In this document: piece by piece, positions 1 to 8,340 of the stretch
Numbering within the stretch: position 1 is the stretch's first letter
Layout of the letters: each line of letters starts with the position of its first letter
Translations under genes and position numbers: made by a program
The notes under the pieces: model-generated
Databases searched by the model: none
Told to the model about the DNA's origin: nothing
Seen by the model: the letters and a program-made list of their open reading frames with translations, nothing else
NCBI GenBank assembly: GCA_016794465.1
Contig: JAEUKA010000040.1
Location: forward strand, 175,738 to 239,737
Direction: 5' to 3'
DNA: 64,000 nt
Source of the DNA: Myxococcales bacterium
GTDB lineage: Bacteria > Myxococcota_A > Polyangia > Palsa-1104 > JAEUJZ01

Positions 1-1
1 C

Positions 2-463
2 GGTATGTCGCTTCGTGAAATTGGGCGTTCATTGAGCGATGAGAAGATCGCGCCACCACGCGGTAAGCGCTGGTACGCTGGCACAATCTCAGACATCATT
101 AGCAAAAACACAGTATCCGACAAAATCAAAGCAATACGACTTGCTGCCAAGCTGCGAGACAGCGGAATGAGTCTGCGCAAGATTGGCGAGCAATTGATGA
201 TTAACAGCATTACACCGCCGAAAGGTGGCTATTGGCACGCGGAACAAGTCAATAAGCTCCTTAAAGAAGCGCAGATCGCGGATATGGCAGACACGCTCAT
301 GGATGTGCTCGGGCCTGCGCCTACCGCGTCGGCGATTGACGAGCGCAAGGAAGCGTCGCCAGCACTGACGGAATTGCCCGCACAGGAACCACAGAGCGGA
401 AGCGCTCCCCCTGCGCCATCCCCTCCGACTCCGCCGCGCCGTAGGTCACGTCGCGCTGCGTGA
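2..463 (+). CDS. C-terminal part of a serine-recombinase-like protein (5' truncated by window)
   Basis: The reading frame is open to the window edge, so the true start lies upstream. Two tandem units of the type G-M-S-L-R-x-I-G-x-x-L, then P-P-[RK]-G, then W and an I/L-rich helix, resemble the Recombinase domain found C-terminal to the catalytic domain of large serine recombinases. That domain normally contributes to DNA binding. The tail (about residues 100-150) is Ala/Pro/Ser rich and ends in an Arg cluster. No catalytic domain is visible here. It could be the end of an integrase or only a DNA-binding relative. The call rests on motif resemblance alone. Confidence 0.45.
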   Translation, partial: GMSLREIGRSLSDEKIAPPRGKRWYAGTISDIISKNTVSDKIKAIRLAAKLRDSGMSLRKIGEQLMINSITPPKGGYWHAEQVNKLLKEAQIADMADTLMDVLGPAPTASAIDERKEASPALTELPAQEPQSGSAPPAPSPPTPPRRRSRRAA

Positions 464-586
464 GTGGTCCGAGATTGCTTGCTGGAGACGGCAGACCAAC
501 CTGTGCCGTGCTGCTTAGGTCTGCTGCGCCGACTGCACGAAAAACACCGCTTGCGATCGTATCTCTGCCGTGTTGGCATTGGTTCT

Positions 587-928
587 ATGCTCATGCCATC
601 CGACATCGTGGACGAAGTGGAATTGGTGTTGCTTGCGGCTGCGCCCGGCAAAGGTGAACACCCCCACTTCATGACGGCCTATCAGATCCTTGCGCGGATG
701 AATGAAGTCCGTCGGCTGCAAAGGGAGCGAGGCGTCCCCGGTGCGCGGTCAGGCGTCCATTATTCCGCTGCGAGTGTCGTCGAGCAAGCGTGCCAGATGT
801 TGTCTCGCAAGGGCATCGTCGAGATAGAGTATCTTGTCACCGCTGGGCTCAGCTTCGATGTTACAGATCATCCACCTGTACGGGCAGGAAACGCTATCTG
901 CGGCATTTATCGAGTAAAGCGACCCTGA
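587..928 (+). CDS. Conserved-looking hypothetical protein
   Basis: Small soluble protein of 113 aa if started at the ATG at 587. The frame is open from a GTG at 464 that directly follows the preceding stop, but the extra residues look Cys/Arg-rich and non-native. The body contains H-P-H-F-M-T-A-Y-Q-I-L and G-V-H-Y-S-A-A-S-V-V segments with the feel of a conserved accessory-gene protein, and it ends G-I-Y-R-V-K-R-P. I do not recognise a family or a function. Its neighbours (recombinase remnant, Gly-rich microprotein) suggest an accessory or mobile region. The start is uncertain. Confidence 0.4.
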   Translation: MLMPSDIVDEVELVLLAAAPGKGEHPHFMTAYQILARMNEVRRLQRERGVPGARSGVHYSAASVVEQACQMLSRKGIVEIEYLVTAGLSFDVTDHPPVRAGNAICGIYRVKRP

Positions 929-1048
929 CGAGTTCACGTAGTTCATTCACTGTCCCCGGCCACTCGGGGCGCACCTGAAACCGCGTTGATCGCGGCGACG
1001 ATGCGAGCCGATGTGGCTTAACCAGCAAGTCGAACGAAGGAGAACACC

Positions 1049-1270
1049 ATGAGCAAAGGCGGAAGTGGCGGTAAGAGCGGTGGTGGCGGCGGCGGCGGCG
1101 GCAAGGGCGGCGGCGGCGGTGGCGGCAAGGGCGGTGGCGGCGGTGGCGGCGGCGGTGGTGGCGGTAAGGGCGGTGGCGGCGGCGGCGGCGGTGGGCGTCC
1201 CGTCAATGGTCCAAGCACTACCGGCAACGTGTCAGGTGGCGGACGAGGGAATAACCCTCCGAAGTCATAA
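1049..1270 (+). CDS. Glycine-rich microprotein (poly-Gly with Lys spacers)
   Basis: A 73-aa protein with an AAGGAG ribosome-binding site about 7 nt before the ATG. Residues 1-50 are almost entirely Gly runs punctuated by single Lys (G-K-G) and Ser. A short C-terminal tail is rich in Asn, Gly and Pro. It is hydrophilic and probably disordered, with no signal peptide and no Cys. The good RBS and a tail that differs in composition from the Gly block argue for a translated gene rather than simple-sequence noise. The opposite strand gives only a poly-Pro ORF. Function unknown; polyanion or nucleic-acid binding through the spaced lysines is only a guess. Confidence 0.5.
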   Translation: MSKGGSGGKSGGGGGGGGKGGGGGGGKGGGGGGGGGGGGKGGGGGGGGGRPVNGPSTTGNVSGGGRGNNPPKS

Positions 1271-1369
1271 GACTAGACCACGCTCGGTGACGTGGCATGA
1301 GTCGCGTCATCCGCGAGCACCGGGCTTCCTATCATCTCCGAAGCGCGCCGGGGCTGAGCGCGTCAGTAC

Positions 1370-2590
1370 CTACCTCACCCACACCGCTCCAATCTCTCCC
1401 GCCAACCAACACCCGAGCGCACCGGCCACGTACCACACGCCGACGACCACACCGACGAAGCGTGGCGGAGCCAAACGAAGTAACAGAGACAGACCGAGCG
1501 GCGCGACCAGCAGTTCACCGATGACCAGCAGCGTCATGCAAGCAATCAGCCACGCCATGCTTACGCGCTGACCAGGGCAGAGCACTGCGGGCGGGATCAG
1601 GACCACAAAAGCCAGCACGACGGCCACAAGGCCCCAGGCGATGAGGCGTGGCGTGCTTACTCGGTGCTGAATCCGGGGCAGGAGTGCGAGCTGCGCCGGG
1701 GCCAGTAACAACACCAGGAGCGCGGGCAGACCGACGAACCACGCGGCGGGAAGCTCGAAGCCGAGGAGCATGCGATCCGTCCGGTCCTGTGCCCACAGAA
1801 ACAGAGCGCCTTCGACCTGCCCGAAGCCGACGGTGAAGATCATCATGGCCAGCGTCAACGCGGCGATGATCTTGATTCGCTGCATTGCGGACAGATCAAT
1901 CGGGACGGGGGCTGCCAGTGCGCTGAACGCTGGCTGTTTCTGTCGCAGGTGTAGAATTTTATTACCTGCCATTACCGCAATCAAGCCAGTGAACAGGATG
2001 GCAGCAGCGAGCACGAACGCGGCTCGGAAGTCGTGACCATGCACGAGCAGCCCGGCACTGACGGGCCCCGCGATGCCAGCGACGTTGACGACCAAGTAAC
2101 AGACGATCTGTGCAGCATCGAGTCGTGGGTCGTGACGCTCGTATAGCAGCACCATCACCGCTTGCGTGCTCGGTTTGAACAAGGAGTGCCCGAGGAGAAG
2201 GAACACAATCGCCAGCCCAAGCCCCGACGTTGCCGGGAGTGTCAGCGCAGCATACCCGAGCATGAGCAGGGCCATTCCAGCGCCGAGTGACCGACGACCG
2301 CCAAGCGACCGATCCACTGCAAACCCGCCCGGCAGCGTCAGCAAGTAGCTTGCCGCGTTGTACAGACCCGCCAGCCGTAGCGCATCGCTGCGACCGTATC
2401 CGTACCGCTCGCAGAGCATGAACACCACCGACGAGCCGAGTATCGCCGCCGCCCAGCGCTCGCAGAAGACTGCCCAGCACAACAGGTAAAAACCGTGTGG
2501 GTGACGCAGCGGAGGGAGGAGCCGTCGATGCACCGTCACAGAAAATAGCCGACGGAAACGAGCGAGTAACGACGGGCTTTGAGTGGCCAT
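1370..2590 (-). CDS. MFS transporter, POT/PTR-like
   Basis: About 406 aa with roughly 12 hydrophobic segments. The N-terminal H-P-x-G-F-Y-L-L...E-R-W segment resembles the start of proton-dependent oligopeptide transporters (the H-P-x-G-x-x...E-R-F/W motif). The loop after helix 2-3 has G-G-x-x-x-D-R-x-L-G-x-R-R, the MFS motif A. The start is set at 2590 because a GGAGG lies 4 nt upstream; the frame extends 35 codons further but that part is polar. It is divergent from the XRE/methyltransferase gene, with a palindrome between them, so co-regulation is plausible. The substrate cannot be read from sequence. Being shorter than typical POTs it could be a drug or metabolite exporter. Confidence 0.7.
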   Translation of the reverse strand: MATQSPSLLARFRRLFSVTVHRRLLPPLRHPHGFYLLCWAVFCERWAAAILGSSVVFMLCERYGYGRSDALRLAGLYNAASYLLTLPGGFAVDRSLGGRRSLGAGMALLMLGYAALTLPATSGLGLAIVFLLLGHSLFKPSTQAVMVLLYERHDPRLDAAQIVCYLVVNVAGIAGPVSAGLLVHGHDFRAAFVLAAAILFTGLIAVMAGNKILHLRQKQPAFSALAAPVPIDLSAMQRIKIIAALTLAMMIFTVGFGQVEGALFLWAQDRTDRMLLGFELPAAWFVGLPALLVLLLAPAQLALLPRIQHRVSTPRLIAWGLVAVVLAFVVLIPPAVLCPGQRVSMAWLIACMTLLVIGELLVAPLGLSLLLRLAPPRFVGVVVGVWYVAGALGCWLAGEIGAVWVR

Positions 2591-2712
2591 GGAGCCTCCG
2601 AGATCGAGCGGTAAAGAGGGGCCAGGCACCGCCAGAAGCGCGGTGCGCTGATTACCCCTGAATTGCTCTTGTAGTCTCGGTAGGTCTGTGGTCAAAAACC
2701 AAACCAGATCAG

Positions 2713-2729
2713 TGCCAAATACTTTGGCA
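2713..2729. promoter_or_regulatory. 17-bp palindrome in the divergent promoter
   Basis: TGCCAAA-tac-TTTGGCA is a perfect 7-bp inverted repeat between the transporter (minus) and the XRE-methyltransferase fusion (plus). Its position about 40 bp before the ATG of an HTH protein suggests an autoregulatory operator. That role is inferred from placement only. Confidence 0.45.
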
Positions 2730-2767
2730 GTGATGAGCCTGTTTCGTCTCCCAGATGGAGTTAGGAC

Positions 2768-4246
2768 ATGGAACCAGCCACGGAAGTTGACTCAGAGTTT
2801 CCCTCTATTCTCGCAAACGATGCGACAGAACCTTCGCTCTATCAGGCTGCACAGTTTCATCTGAGGCAGGCTCTACAAGCGCTAACCGACTTGTCACCAG
2901 GCAGAGATCCCGAGAAGCGCAAGGCGCACGAGGATGTGCGACGGCTGCTCCGGCAAGTCCTCCAGTTCCTGCATGTTCACTTTTCTCCCGAGCGCGAAGC
3001 AACCGGCGCGCAACGGTTCGGCGACCTACTACGCCAGCATCGCGCCGAGGCCGGTCTGACGCAGCAGCAGCTTGCCGAATACTCCAGCCTGTCGCTGAGC
3101 CTGATTCGTAAACTAGAGCAAGGGGATACCTTGCCAACACGGAACTCTCTGCTTGGATTGTGCTCTGTGGCGGAATTGAAGCTAGTTCCTCCAGAGGTCA
3201 CGACGCTACCCTCGGTCCGGGAGCGAAGCCATCACGCGGCTCCCAATTGGTATATGTCGCCGGGCTTCGACTCTGTAAGCATGATGGCGGAGCTAAACCA
3301 ACAAATAAACGGCAGCGGCGGCAGCATTGAACAGACTTATGTGTATCTTGATCCGCAGAGTGCCCTAGACTGGATCGCTCTTTCAAACTCACCGGGCTAC
3401 ATCGCGGCAGTTCGCGAAGGTCTGCCATATCGAGATGTGGCAAAGAAGCTCCGAGAAGTGCTCGGAACGTCAGGATTTGATCTCATTGCACTAGGACCAG
3501 GCGATGGGAAAAGCGAGGTTCGACTTGTGCAGCAGATCCACAGCACATGCGAGCGCCCAAATCTACGATTTTACCTTCTTGATGCGAGCCAGCCACTCCT
3601 GAGCCGTGCGTTTAAGCACGCCGTAGATACGTTTAGCGATGAGCCGGGGATTTTCGTTTGCGGCATTCAGGGCGACTTTCACCATCTACCAAGGTATGCA
3701 CAGCTTCACTACACGCCTGCACGTTCTCAACGCAGACGGGTGTATATGATTCTTGGCAATACCATTGGTAATATCGACAACGAGCCGCAGTTTTTTCAAT
3801 GCGCGCTCTCAGGAGCCGCACCGGGCGATATCATCCTATTCGATGTGGATTACGCCTTTACAAACTCTACCGACCCTGACGAGATACGGCGTACAGATCC
3901 TGCATTCCAAAAACCTGTGTCCGCTGGAGTGCAGCGCTGGTTAGAAGGCCCCATTCGCCGCTACTGTCATGATGCGCAAGGTGTCAAGTTCACACTTCGC
4001 CTTGATACCAATCGCCCCCTCGCTGGAAGTTACGGAGGCCAGTTTATCGCGACGGTGGCACTTCCTGGTAAGCGCACCAAAGAGTTCTGCATGGCCCAGT
4101 CTCGTCGATACGAGCCCAACGCACTTATTCGATGTCTGCGCAGCCTTGGATGGGACAACGTAGGCGTCTTCTCCTTCACCGGATCAGAGTCCACGCCAAG
4201 AGGACTCCTCATGTTTCGGAAGCAGATACCCAAGGCAACGCACTGA
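2768..4246 (+). CDS. XRE-family HTH fused to an EgtD-like SAM methyltransferase domain
   Basis: A 492-aa protein. Residues about 85-135 form an XRE helix-turn-helix (F-G-D-L-L-R-Q-H-R, then G-L-T-Q-Q-Q-L-A, then L-I-R-K-L-E-Q-G). Residues about 170-490 resemble the histidine-specific methyltransferase family typified by EgtD: D-L-I-A-L-G-P-G-D-G-K is a glycine-rich SAM loop, and L-G-N-T-I-G-N-I matches the family's L-G-S-[ST]-I-G-N signature. EgtD makes trimethyl-histidine in ergothioneine synthesis; no other ergothioneine genes are nearby. A DNA-binding domain on this fold is unusual and suggests a regulator whose enzyme-like domain senses a ligand, or a dual-function protein. An AGGA lies 5 nt before the ATG. 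Confidence 0.75.
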   Translation: MEPATEVDSEFPSILANDATEPSLYQAAQFHLRQALQALTDLSPGRDPEKRKAHEDVRRLLRQVLQFLHVHFSPEREATGAQRFGDLLRQHRAEAGLTQQQLAEYSSLSLSLIRKLEQGDTLPTRNSLLGLCSVAELKLVPPEVTTLPSVRERSHHAAPNWYMSPGFDSVSMMAELNQQINGSGGSIEQTYVYLDPQSALDWIALSNSPGYIAAVREGLPYRDVAKKLREVLGTSGFDLIALGPGDGKSEVRLVQQIHSTCERPNLRFYLLDASQPLLSRAFKHAVDTFSDEPGIFVCGIQGDFHHLPRYAQLHYTPARSQRRRVYMILGNTIGNIDNEPQFFQCALSGAAPGDIILFDVDYAFTNSTDPDEIRRTDPAFQKPVSAGVQRWLEGPIRRYCHDAQGVKFTLRLDTNRPLAGSYGGQFIATVALPGKRTKEFCMAQSRRYEPNALIRCLRSLGWDNVGVFSFTGSESTPRGLLMFRKQIPKATH

Positions 4247-4330
4247 CCCAAGGCAGAGGACACCCGACAGGCCACGTAACGCCTCCGCTGTAACGCCTCC
4301 CCGTGTTACGCTTCGACAGGGGGTTGCGCC

Positions 4331-5221
4331 ATGGCTGACGAGCTGCCGGGGGACAAGCTCTGTCCGCATTGTAAGAAGAAGGTTCTGCCGTCGCTGCGGA
4401 CGGATGCAATCTATTGCTCCGCTCTCTGTCGGGTGCAGGCTTGTCGTCAGCGGAAAAGGCAGTCTGCGCCGACGCAGAGCAGAGAGAGTGCTTCGGCGGC
4501 CCCTCTGTCCGACCCAAGCTCGACCGTCGCTGATACGTCGCCAGCCAAGCCCAAGAAGTCGCCGACGGAGCAGCTTCGCGAGGTCGTCGAGCGGCACGAA
4601 GCCCATCTTGCGCAGATGCAGCGCACGACCACTGACGCCGCGATGGCCGGGATGGAACAGCGCCTCGACGGGTTACGCACGGAGTTTGAGGCCAAGTGGC
4701 AGAAGAGCACGACGGATCTTTTGGCCCGGCTCCGACGAGAGGTGCCCGGCCTCGACGAGTATCTGACGCGAAAGTTGCAGCCGTCGCCACCTCCCCCGAC
4801 GGTGCCACTGCTGACCTACGACGAGTCGTACAAGGCCGTGCCGCCGGTCAACACCGACGAAGAGGTACAGCGCAAGCTGCTCAACCAGGCGATCGAGCAG
4901 GGCTACAACCCGGCGACCGATGTGCTGGCCTTCGCCAAGCTCGAGGAGATTCGGGCCTTCGACCGTCTGGCGCGGTGGCAGAAGGAGAACGGCAAACCAC
5001 CGACGGTGAAGGTGATTCCTCCCGAGAAGGACCGAGAGTTTCTCGCCGCCGTCGGTGCTCGCCACGAGCGGCTGCACTACTTCGCAAACCGACCACCGGG
5101 GCGGCACAAGCCGGTGACATGGATTCACCATGGCTGGGAGCTTGACCCTGAGAGCGAAGCCGATCTCCTCCGACGGGTCTATTCACGCATCCGAGAGCGC
5201 TTGGGCATCCCCACAAAGTAG
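4331..5221 (+). CDS. Zinc-motif coiled-coil protein, copy 1
   Basis: A 296-aa protein. The N-terminus has C-P-H-C-x17-C-S-A-L-C-R, a four-Cys zinc-binding pattern followed by a basic stretch. Residues about 75-140 are charged and heptad-like, consistent with a coiled coil. The C-terminal half is soluble with no recognisable catalytic motif. A GGGGG stretch lies 8 nt before the ATG. The downstream gene at 5678 has the same layout and exactly the same length, so these look like diverged paralogues of an accessory (plasmid- or phage-type) DNA-associated family. The function is not known to me. Confidence 0.55.
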   Translation: MADELPGDKLCPHCKKKVLPSLRTDAIYCSALCRVQACRQRKRQSAPTQSRESASAAPLSDPSSTVADTSPAKPKKSPTEQLREVVERHEAHLAQMQRTTTDAAMAGMEQRLDGLRTEFEAKWQKSTTDLLARLRREVPGLDEYLTRKLQPSPPPPTVPLLTYDESYKAVPPVNTDEEVQRKLLNQAIEQGYNPATDVLAFAKLEEIRAFDRLARWQKENGKPPTVKVIPPEKDREFLAAVGARHERLHYFANRPPGRHKPVTWIHHGWELDPESEADLLRRVYSRIRERLGIPTK

Positions 5222-5677
5222 CGGCGCTGACGCGATTTCGTCTCGTCGGAGCCCGCCAGCCTGAGTGTATGAAATCGTACAAGAACCAGGAGGACATCCG
5301 TTTTGTAGCTAGAAAAATGGAGTCTAACTCCATTCATTTCCCGACCAATGAGACATCAAGCTTTGCCTCTTCCCTCTGCAATTTCCGGTTCATTTCCAGC
5401 TCATTTTCTGACAATTACCTTCAGCGTCGAGGAAACGCCTATTTTTGATCTGGCGCAAGAAGTCCCATGTTGTAGCTAGGTACACAAAAAAGGCCGTAAA
5501 GCCCTCATTTGCGTAAATCTCGCTTCTCAACCATAAAACCTATCTTCCCAATGTGTGAGCATTTACACACACGAATCGTTACATGCTCATTTTGTTCTGG
5601 CTATCCGTAAACTATCCGTGCTGAAGCATGGCTTTTCGGTTAAGCTTGTATATAGTCATTTTTCTGGAGACTGCACC
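5222..5677. other. Intergenic region with hairpin and duplicated 10-mer
   Basis: AT-richer than its surroundings. It holds a perfect 8-bp inverted repeat, AATGGAGT-cta-ACTCCATT, at 5316-5334, and two copies of TTGTAGCTAG at 5303-5312 and 5470-5479. These may be regulatory sites for the downstream zinc-motif gene or a terminator for the upstream one. The open frame upstream of 5678 looks non-native. Confidence 0.35.
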
Positions 5678-6568
5678 GTGCAGCAGCCCAAGCCTTGTAT
5701 CGTGTGCGGAAATCCCTTGCCGACGGGCGGGCGCATTGACCGCAAGTATTGCCGAGAGGCTTGCCGGGTCATGGCCTATCGCGATCGGCATCGCCTCGAT
5801 AAGCCCGAGCTGTCGGTAGCATCGGACGCGACGACGGAAGCCAGCCAATCGGAGCCCACGACCAAGCGACCTGAGCGAGCAACCCGGCTGTCCAACGAGC
5901 TTGAGTCCGCAATTGCGCGTATCGTCGATCTGGAGTCGCAAGGCCGAGCGCTGCGGCAGCGGGCCAACTCGCTGGAACTGCAACTTGAGGCAACGCAGCG
6001 ACGACTGAGTACCGTCGAGATGGTGATCCGTCAGATGCGAACCAAGGCGCAGCAGCCAGGCGGAACGCAGACGGCGACCACGGGGCCGAGCACTCCACCG
6101 TCGCAAAAAACTCTCCCGTGGATGATTCCATCGTCGCACGACCTGCTTGGGTATGTCCCCAAGTGGCCGCTTCTCGATCAAAAGGAGCTTGCCAAGATCG
6201 AGCACGAGGTCGAGCAAGCCCTACGCATGCTTCCAATTGCACTAGTCCACAAGGGACTTCCAGATCTCGCCGTGCAGCTTCGACAGTGCGAGCAGCGCCC
6301 CGATAGACTCTTACAGCGTGTGAATCGCGCAATTATCTGGCGCATAGCGTGCATCGAAAAGACCGATCGCACGACGGAAGAGCAGACACTTGAAATGCGC
6401 GGTCGCATTCTTGCCGATATCGAGTGTCCACACCCAAGCGAAGCCATTATGGACCTAGCCGTCTGGACAGAGTTTCTTATTCAATATCGCGAAGGCTTAA
6501 AAATGATAGCGCTCTTCCTCATCAACCAAATTCCCAGCCCACGCTGGACAATCGACTTGCCAGCCTGA
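5678..6568 (+). CDS. Zinc-motif coiled-coil protein, copy 2
   Basis: A 296-aa protein read from a GTG at 5678. CTGGAGA lies about 8 nt upstream of this GTG, and it places the zinc motif at the N-terminus as in the 4331 gene; the frame stays open further upstream without a convincing RBS. The N-terminus carries C-I-V-C-G-N-x10-K-Y-C-R-E-A-C-R. Residues about 65-120 are a predicted coiled coil. The C-terminal half is helical and differs from copy 1. Same order of parts and same length as copy 1 but low identity outside the Cys motif. Function unknown. Confidence 0.55.
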   Translation: MQQPKPCIVCGNPLPTGGRIDRKYCREACRVMAYRDRHRLDKPELSVASDATTEASQSEPTTKRPERATRLSNELESAIARIVDLESQGRALRQRANSLELQLEATQRRLSTVEMVIRQMRTKAQQPGGTQTATTGPSTPPSQKTLPWMIPSSHDLLGYVPKWPLLDQKELAKIEHEVEQALRMLPIALVHKGLPDLAVQLRQCEQRPDRLLQRVNRAIIWRIACIEKTDRTTEEQTLEMRGRILADIECPHPSEAIMDLAVWTEFLIQYREGLKMIALFLINQIPSPRWTIDLPA

Positions 6569-6897
6569 ACACCTGAGCCACCGTCCCGAAACCGTTCGCC
6601 GACCGTCCGCATGTGAATCGGTTCGCGACGCCTGCACACTGCATCCGTCGAACAAGTGCCTACTCATCCCCTCAAAATCGCCTACGTCCATTGCATGCGC
6701 CATCACAAAGCCACATTGCAAGCCTAAGTAATAAATTACAGTGACTATTAGTCAATCCGTGTGGGCCAATATCAGAAAATCTAATGACGACACACATAAT
6801 TTGTGACATATCTTACACTTCACAGACTCAACAAGACAGCCCACAACCCATCGTCATGATCGGTTTCCCCGTCGGTGAGAAGAAATAGCTTGAAACG
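6569..6897. other. Gene-poor AT-richer spacer
   Basis: No convincing coding frame: ORFs here are short and lack RBSs. Composition shifts to AT-rich around 6720-6830. It sits between the accessory island and the tandem repeat, and may mark the edge of transferred DNA. Confidence 0.3.
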
Positions 6898-7042
6898 ATG
6901 GTCTTTACCACCCCCGATCGACTCGTCGTCCCGTTTTGGATGGTCCGGACCATCCCCGATCGACTCGTCGTCCCGTTTTGGGATGGTCTTTACCATCCCC
7001 GATCGACTCGTCGTCCCGTTTGGGATGGTCTTTACCATCTAC
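6898..7042. repeat. 42-43 bp tandem repeat, about 3.4 copies
   Basis: Units start at 6898, 6940, 6983 and 7025 (partial). Each unit begins with a hairpin of the type GATGGT-N4-ACCATC, continues with CCCCGATCGACTCGTCG and ends CCCGTTTTGG. In the second unit the loop CTTT is replaced by CCGG, making GGATGGTCCGGACCATCC a perfect palindrome. Open frames through it are repeat-encoded and not convincing. It could be an iteron-like protein-binding array or a mobile-DNA scar. Confidence 0.75.
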
Positions 7043-7078
7043 TACCAAATGAATGCCTTGGTTCAGCGGGGTCGTGAC

Positions 7079-7867
7079 CTAGTAGTTGTATAGGGCGGCG
7101 ATCTCAGTGGTGAGGCCGGTGGGGAAGACAACGCGGGCGCAGTGCTCGGCGGCATGGAGGAAGCCGTCATCGCCAAGCAGCCCTTGCAGATCATCGTAGC
7201 GGTTGGGCGCCGGCGCAAAGTCCCACACATAGATGATGGGATAGGTGTTGACCATCGGATCGGCCCCAAACGCGAAGACCACGCCTCGGGAGTCCGTGCT
7301 GGCAGTGTGCCGATAGTCGGACTCGTGGCGGACCGTCCACTTGGGCGTGCCGGCCTGCGAAAACAGGATGAGGTGGGTGGGAAACGAGAACGTCTTGTAG
7401 TCCGTCGTCACGCCCCCCGAGTACGTCAGCAGCGCTTGGGTATGCGGCACCGGCGTGCTCCAGGCCCCGCAGGTCGCTGGCGTCATGCCGGTACAGGTCC
7501 TGGTGCGGCGGTACAGCGTGGCATCGGCCAGCTTGCTGCGCGTTGCCGTCCCCAGCAGAGTCAAGGCTTGCGCCGCCGTCATCGCCGGAGCGGCACAGCT
7601 TGCCGGATCAAAGGGATCTCGCGGAGGCGTCGCCAGGTCTGCCGGTGGACCCGCGCCGTCCTTGCCGCCATCACGAGTGGCATCCGCAAGGTCAGCCCCC
7701 GTGGCCGCATCATCCGAAGGAACACGGACCGCTCCATCGGCCACTTGCCCGGGATCGTCCACGAATCCCCCCCGCGAGGTCAGACAGCCGCCCCACAGCG
7801 CCGCCCCCGCCACCACCGCCGCCACGAACGTCCCACTCTGGATTGCTGATCGGTTCTGTCGCGCCAT
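7079..7867 (-). CDS. Putative lipoprotein of unknown function
   Basis: A 262-aa protein with basic N-terminus, hydrophobic segment and W-G-G-C lipobox around residue 28, indicating export and lipidation. A low-complexity Asp/Ala/Gly linker (about 35-85) precedes a globular domain with several Cys and aromatic residues. No family recognised. The type (lipobox, acidic linker, globular domain) is common among myxobacterial surface lipoproteins. It stands alone, divergent from fliO. Confidence 0.55.
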   Translation of the reverse strand: MARQNRSAIQSGTFVAAVVAGAALWGGCLTSRGGFVDDPGQVADGAVRVPSDDAATGADLADATRDGGKDGAGPPADLATPPRDPFDPASCAAPAMTAAQALTLLGTATRSKLADATLYRRTRTCTGMTPATCGAWSTPVPHTQALLTYSGGVTTDYKTFSFPTHLILFSQAGTPKWTVRHESDYRHTASTDSRGVVFAFGADPMVNTYPIIYVWDFAPAPNRYDDLQGLLGDDGFLHAAEHCARVVFPTGLTTEIAALYNY

Positions 7868-7959
7868 GTGCAGGGAACTGTACGCCGCGCCACCACCGCC
7901 AGCTCAAGTTTTTCCAAGTGCCTTGACAGCGGATGGGTGACTAGCCTCTCATTGAATGG

Positions 7960-8340
7960 ATGCTGGCTCAGCTGTCCGACGCGACTGGGGGAGAGTCCTG
8001 GCCTCTTGTGGGACTGCTCGGCCGTGGCGCGCTGGTGGTGCTGCTGATGGTGGCGGTGCTGTGGCTGTGGCGACGCAGTCAGCCCAACGTGTCAACGGAC
8101 CAGCTGCACGTGGTGGCCCAGCGCCGGCTGTCATCGGCCCACACGCTTTACCTTGTGAGGGTCGGCGCACGAACCCTTTTGCTTGGGGCATCGCCAGGTG
8201 GTCTGAGCACGCTCGCTGAGGTCAGTCCGCCGCAAGGGGGCGCAACCGAAGCCGGCACCGAGCCCGCCATGCCGCCGCTGCCAACCCCACATCGCGACGC
8301 ATGGAGTCCGCCTGTCAGCGGAGGCCCGAGCGAATGCTGA
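7960..8340 (+). CDS. fliO: FliO-like export-apparatus protein
   Basis: A 126-aa protein with one membrane helix (about 20-40) followed by a small cytoplasmic domain. The segment L-Y-L-V-R-V-G-A-R-T-L-L-L-G-A-S is the hallmark FliO pattern. FliO assists assembly of the FliP pore of flagellar type III export. It overlaps the next gene (ATGCTGA), so the three genes are translationally coupled. The ATG at 7960 lacks a strong RBS. The context of fliP and fliQ supports the call more than the sequence alone. Confidence 0.7.
   Translation: MLAQLSDATGGESWPLVGLLGRGALVVLLMVAVLWLWRRSQPNVSTDQLHVVAQRRLSSAHTLYLVRVGARTLLLGASPGGLSTLAEVSPPQGGATEAGTEPAMPPLPTPHRDAWSPPVSGGPSEC

Noticed and set aside
2..463. Recombinase fragment as the driver of the kinase insertions
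   Set aside because: It lacks a visible catalytic domain, lies over 11 kb away, and serine recombinases use 2-bp cores rather than 7-10 bp.
1018..1227. Poly-proline ORF on the minus strand
   Set aside because: Shadow of the glycine-rich gene; no RBS and pure codon complement.
5555..5677. N-terminal extension of zinc-motif copy 2 from a GTG at 5555
   Set aside because: The start at 5678 has a better RBS and matches copy 1 in layout and length.
6875..7093. Small ORF through the 42-43 bp tandem repeat
   Set aside because: Translation is just the repeat in shifting frames, units are not a multiple of three throughout, and no RBS is present.
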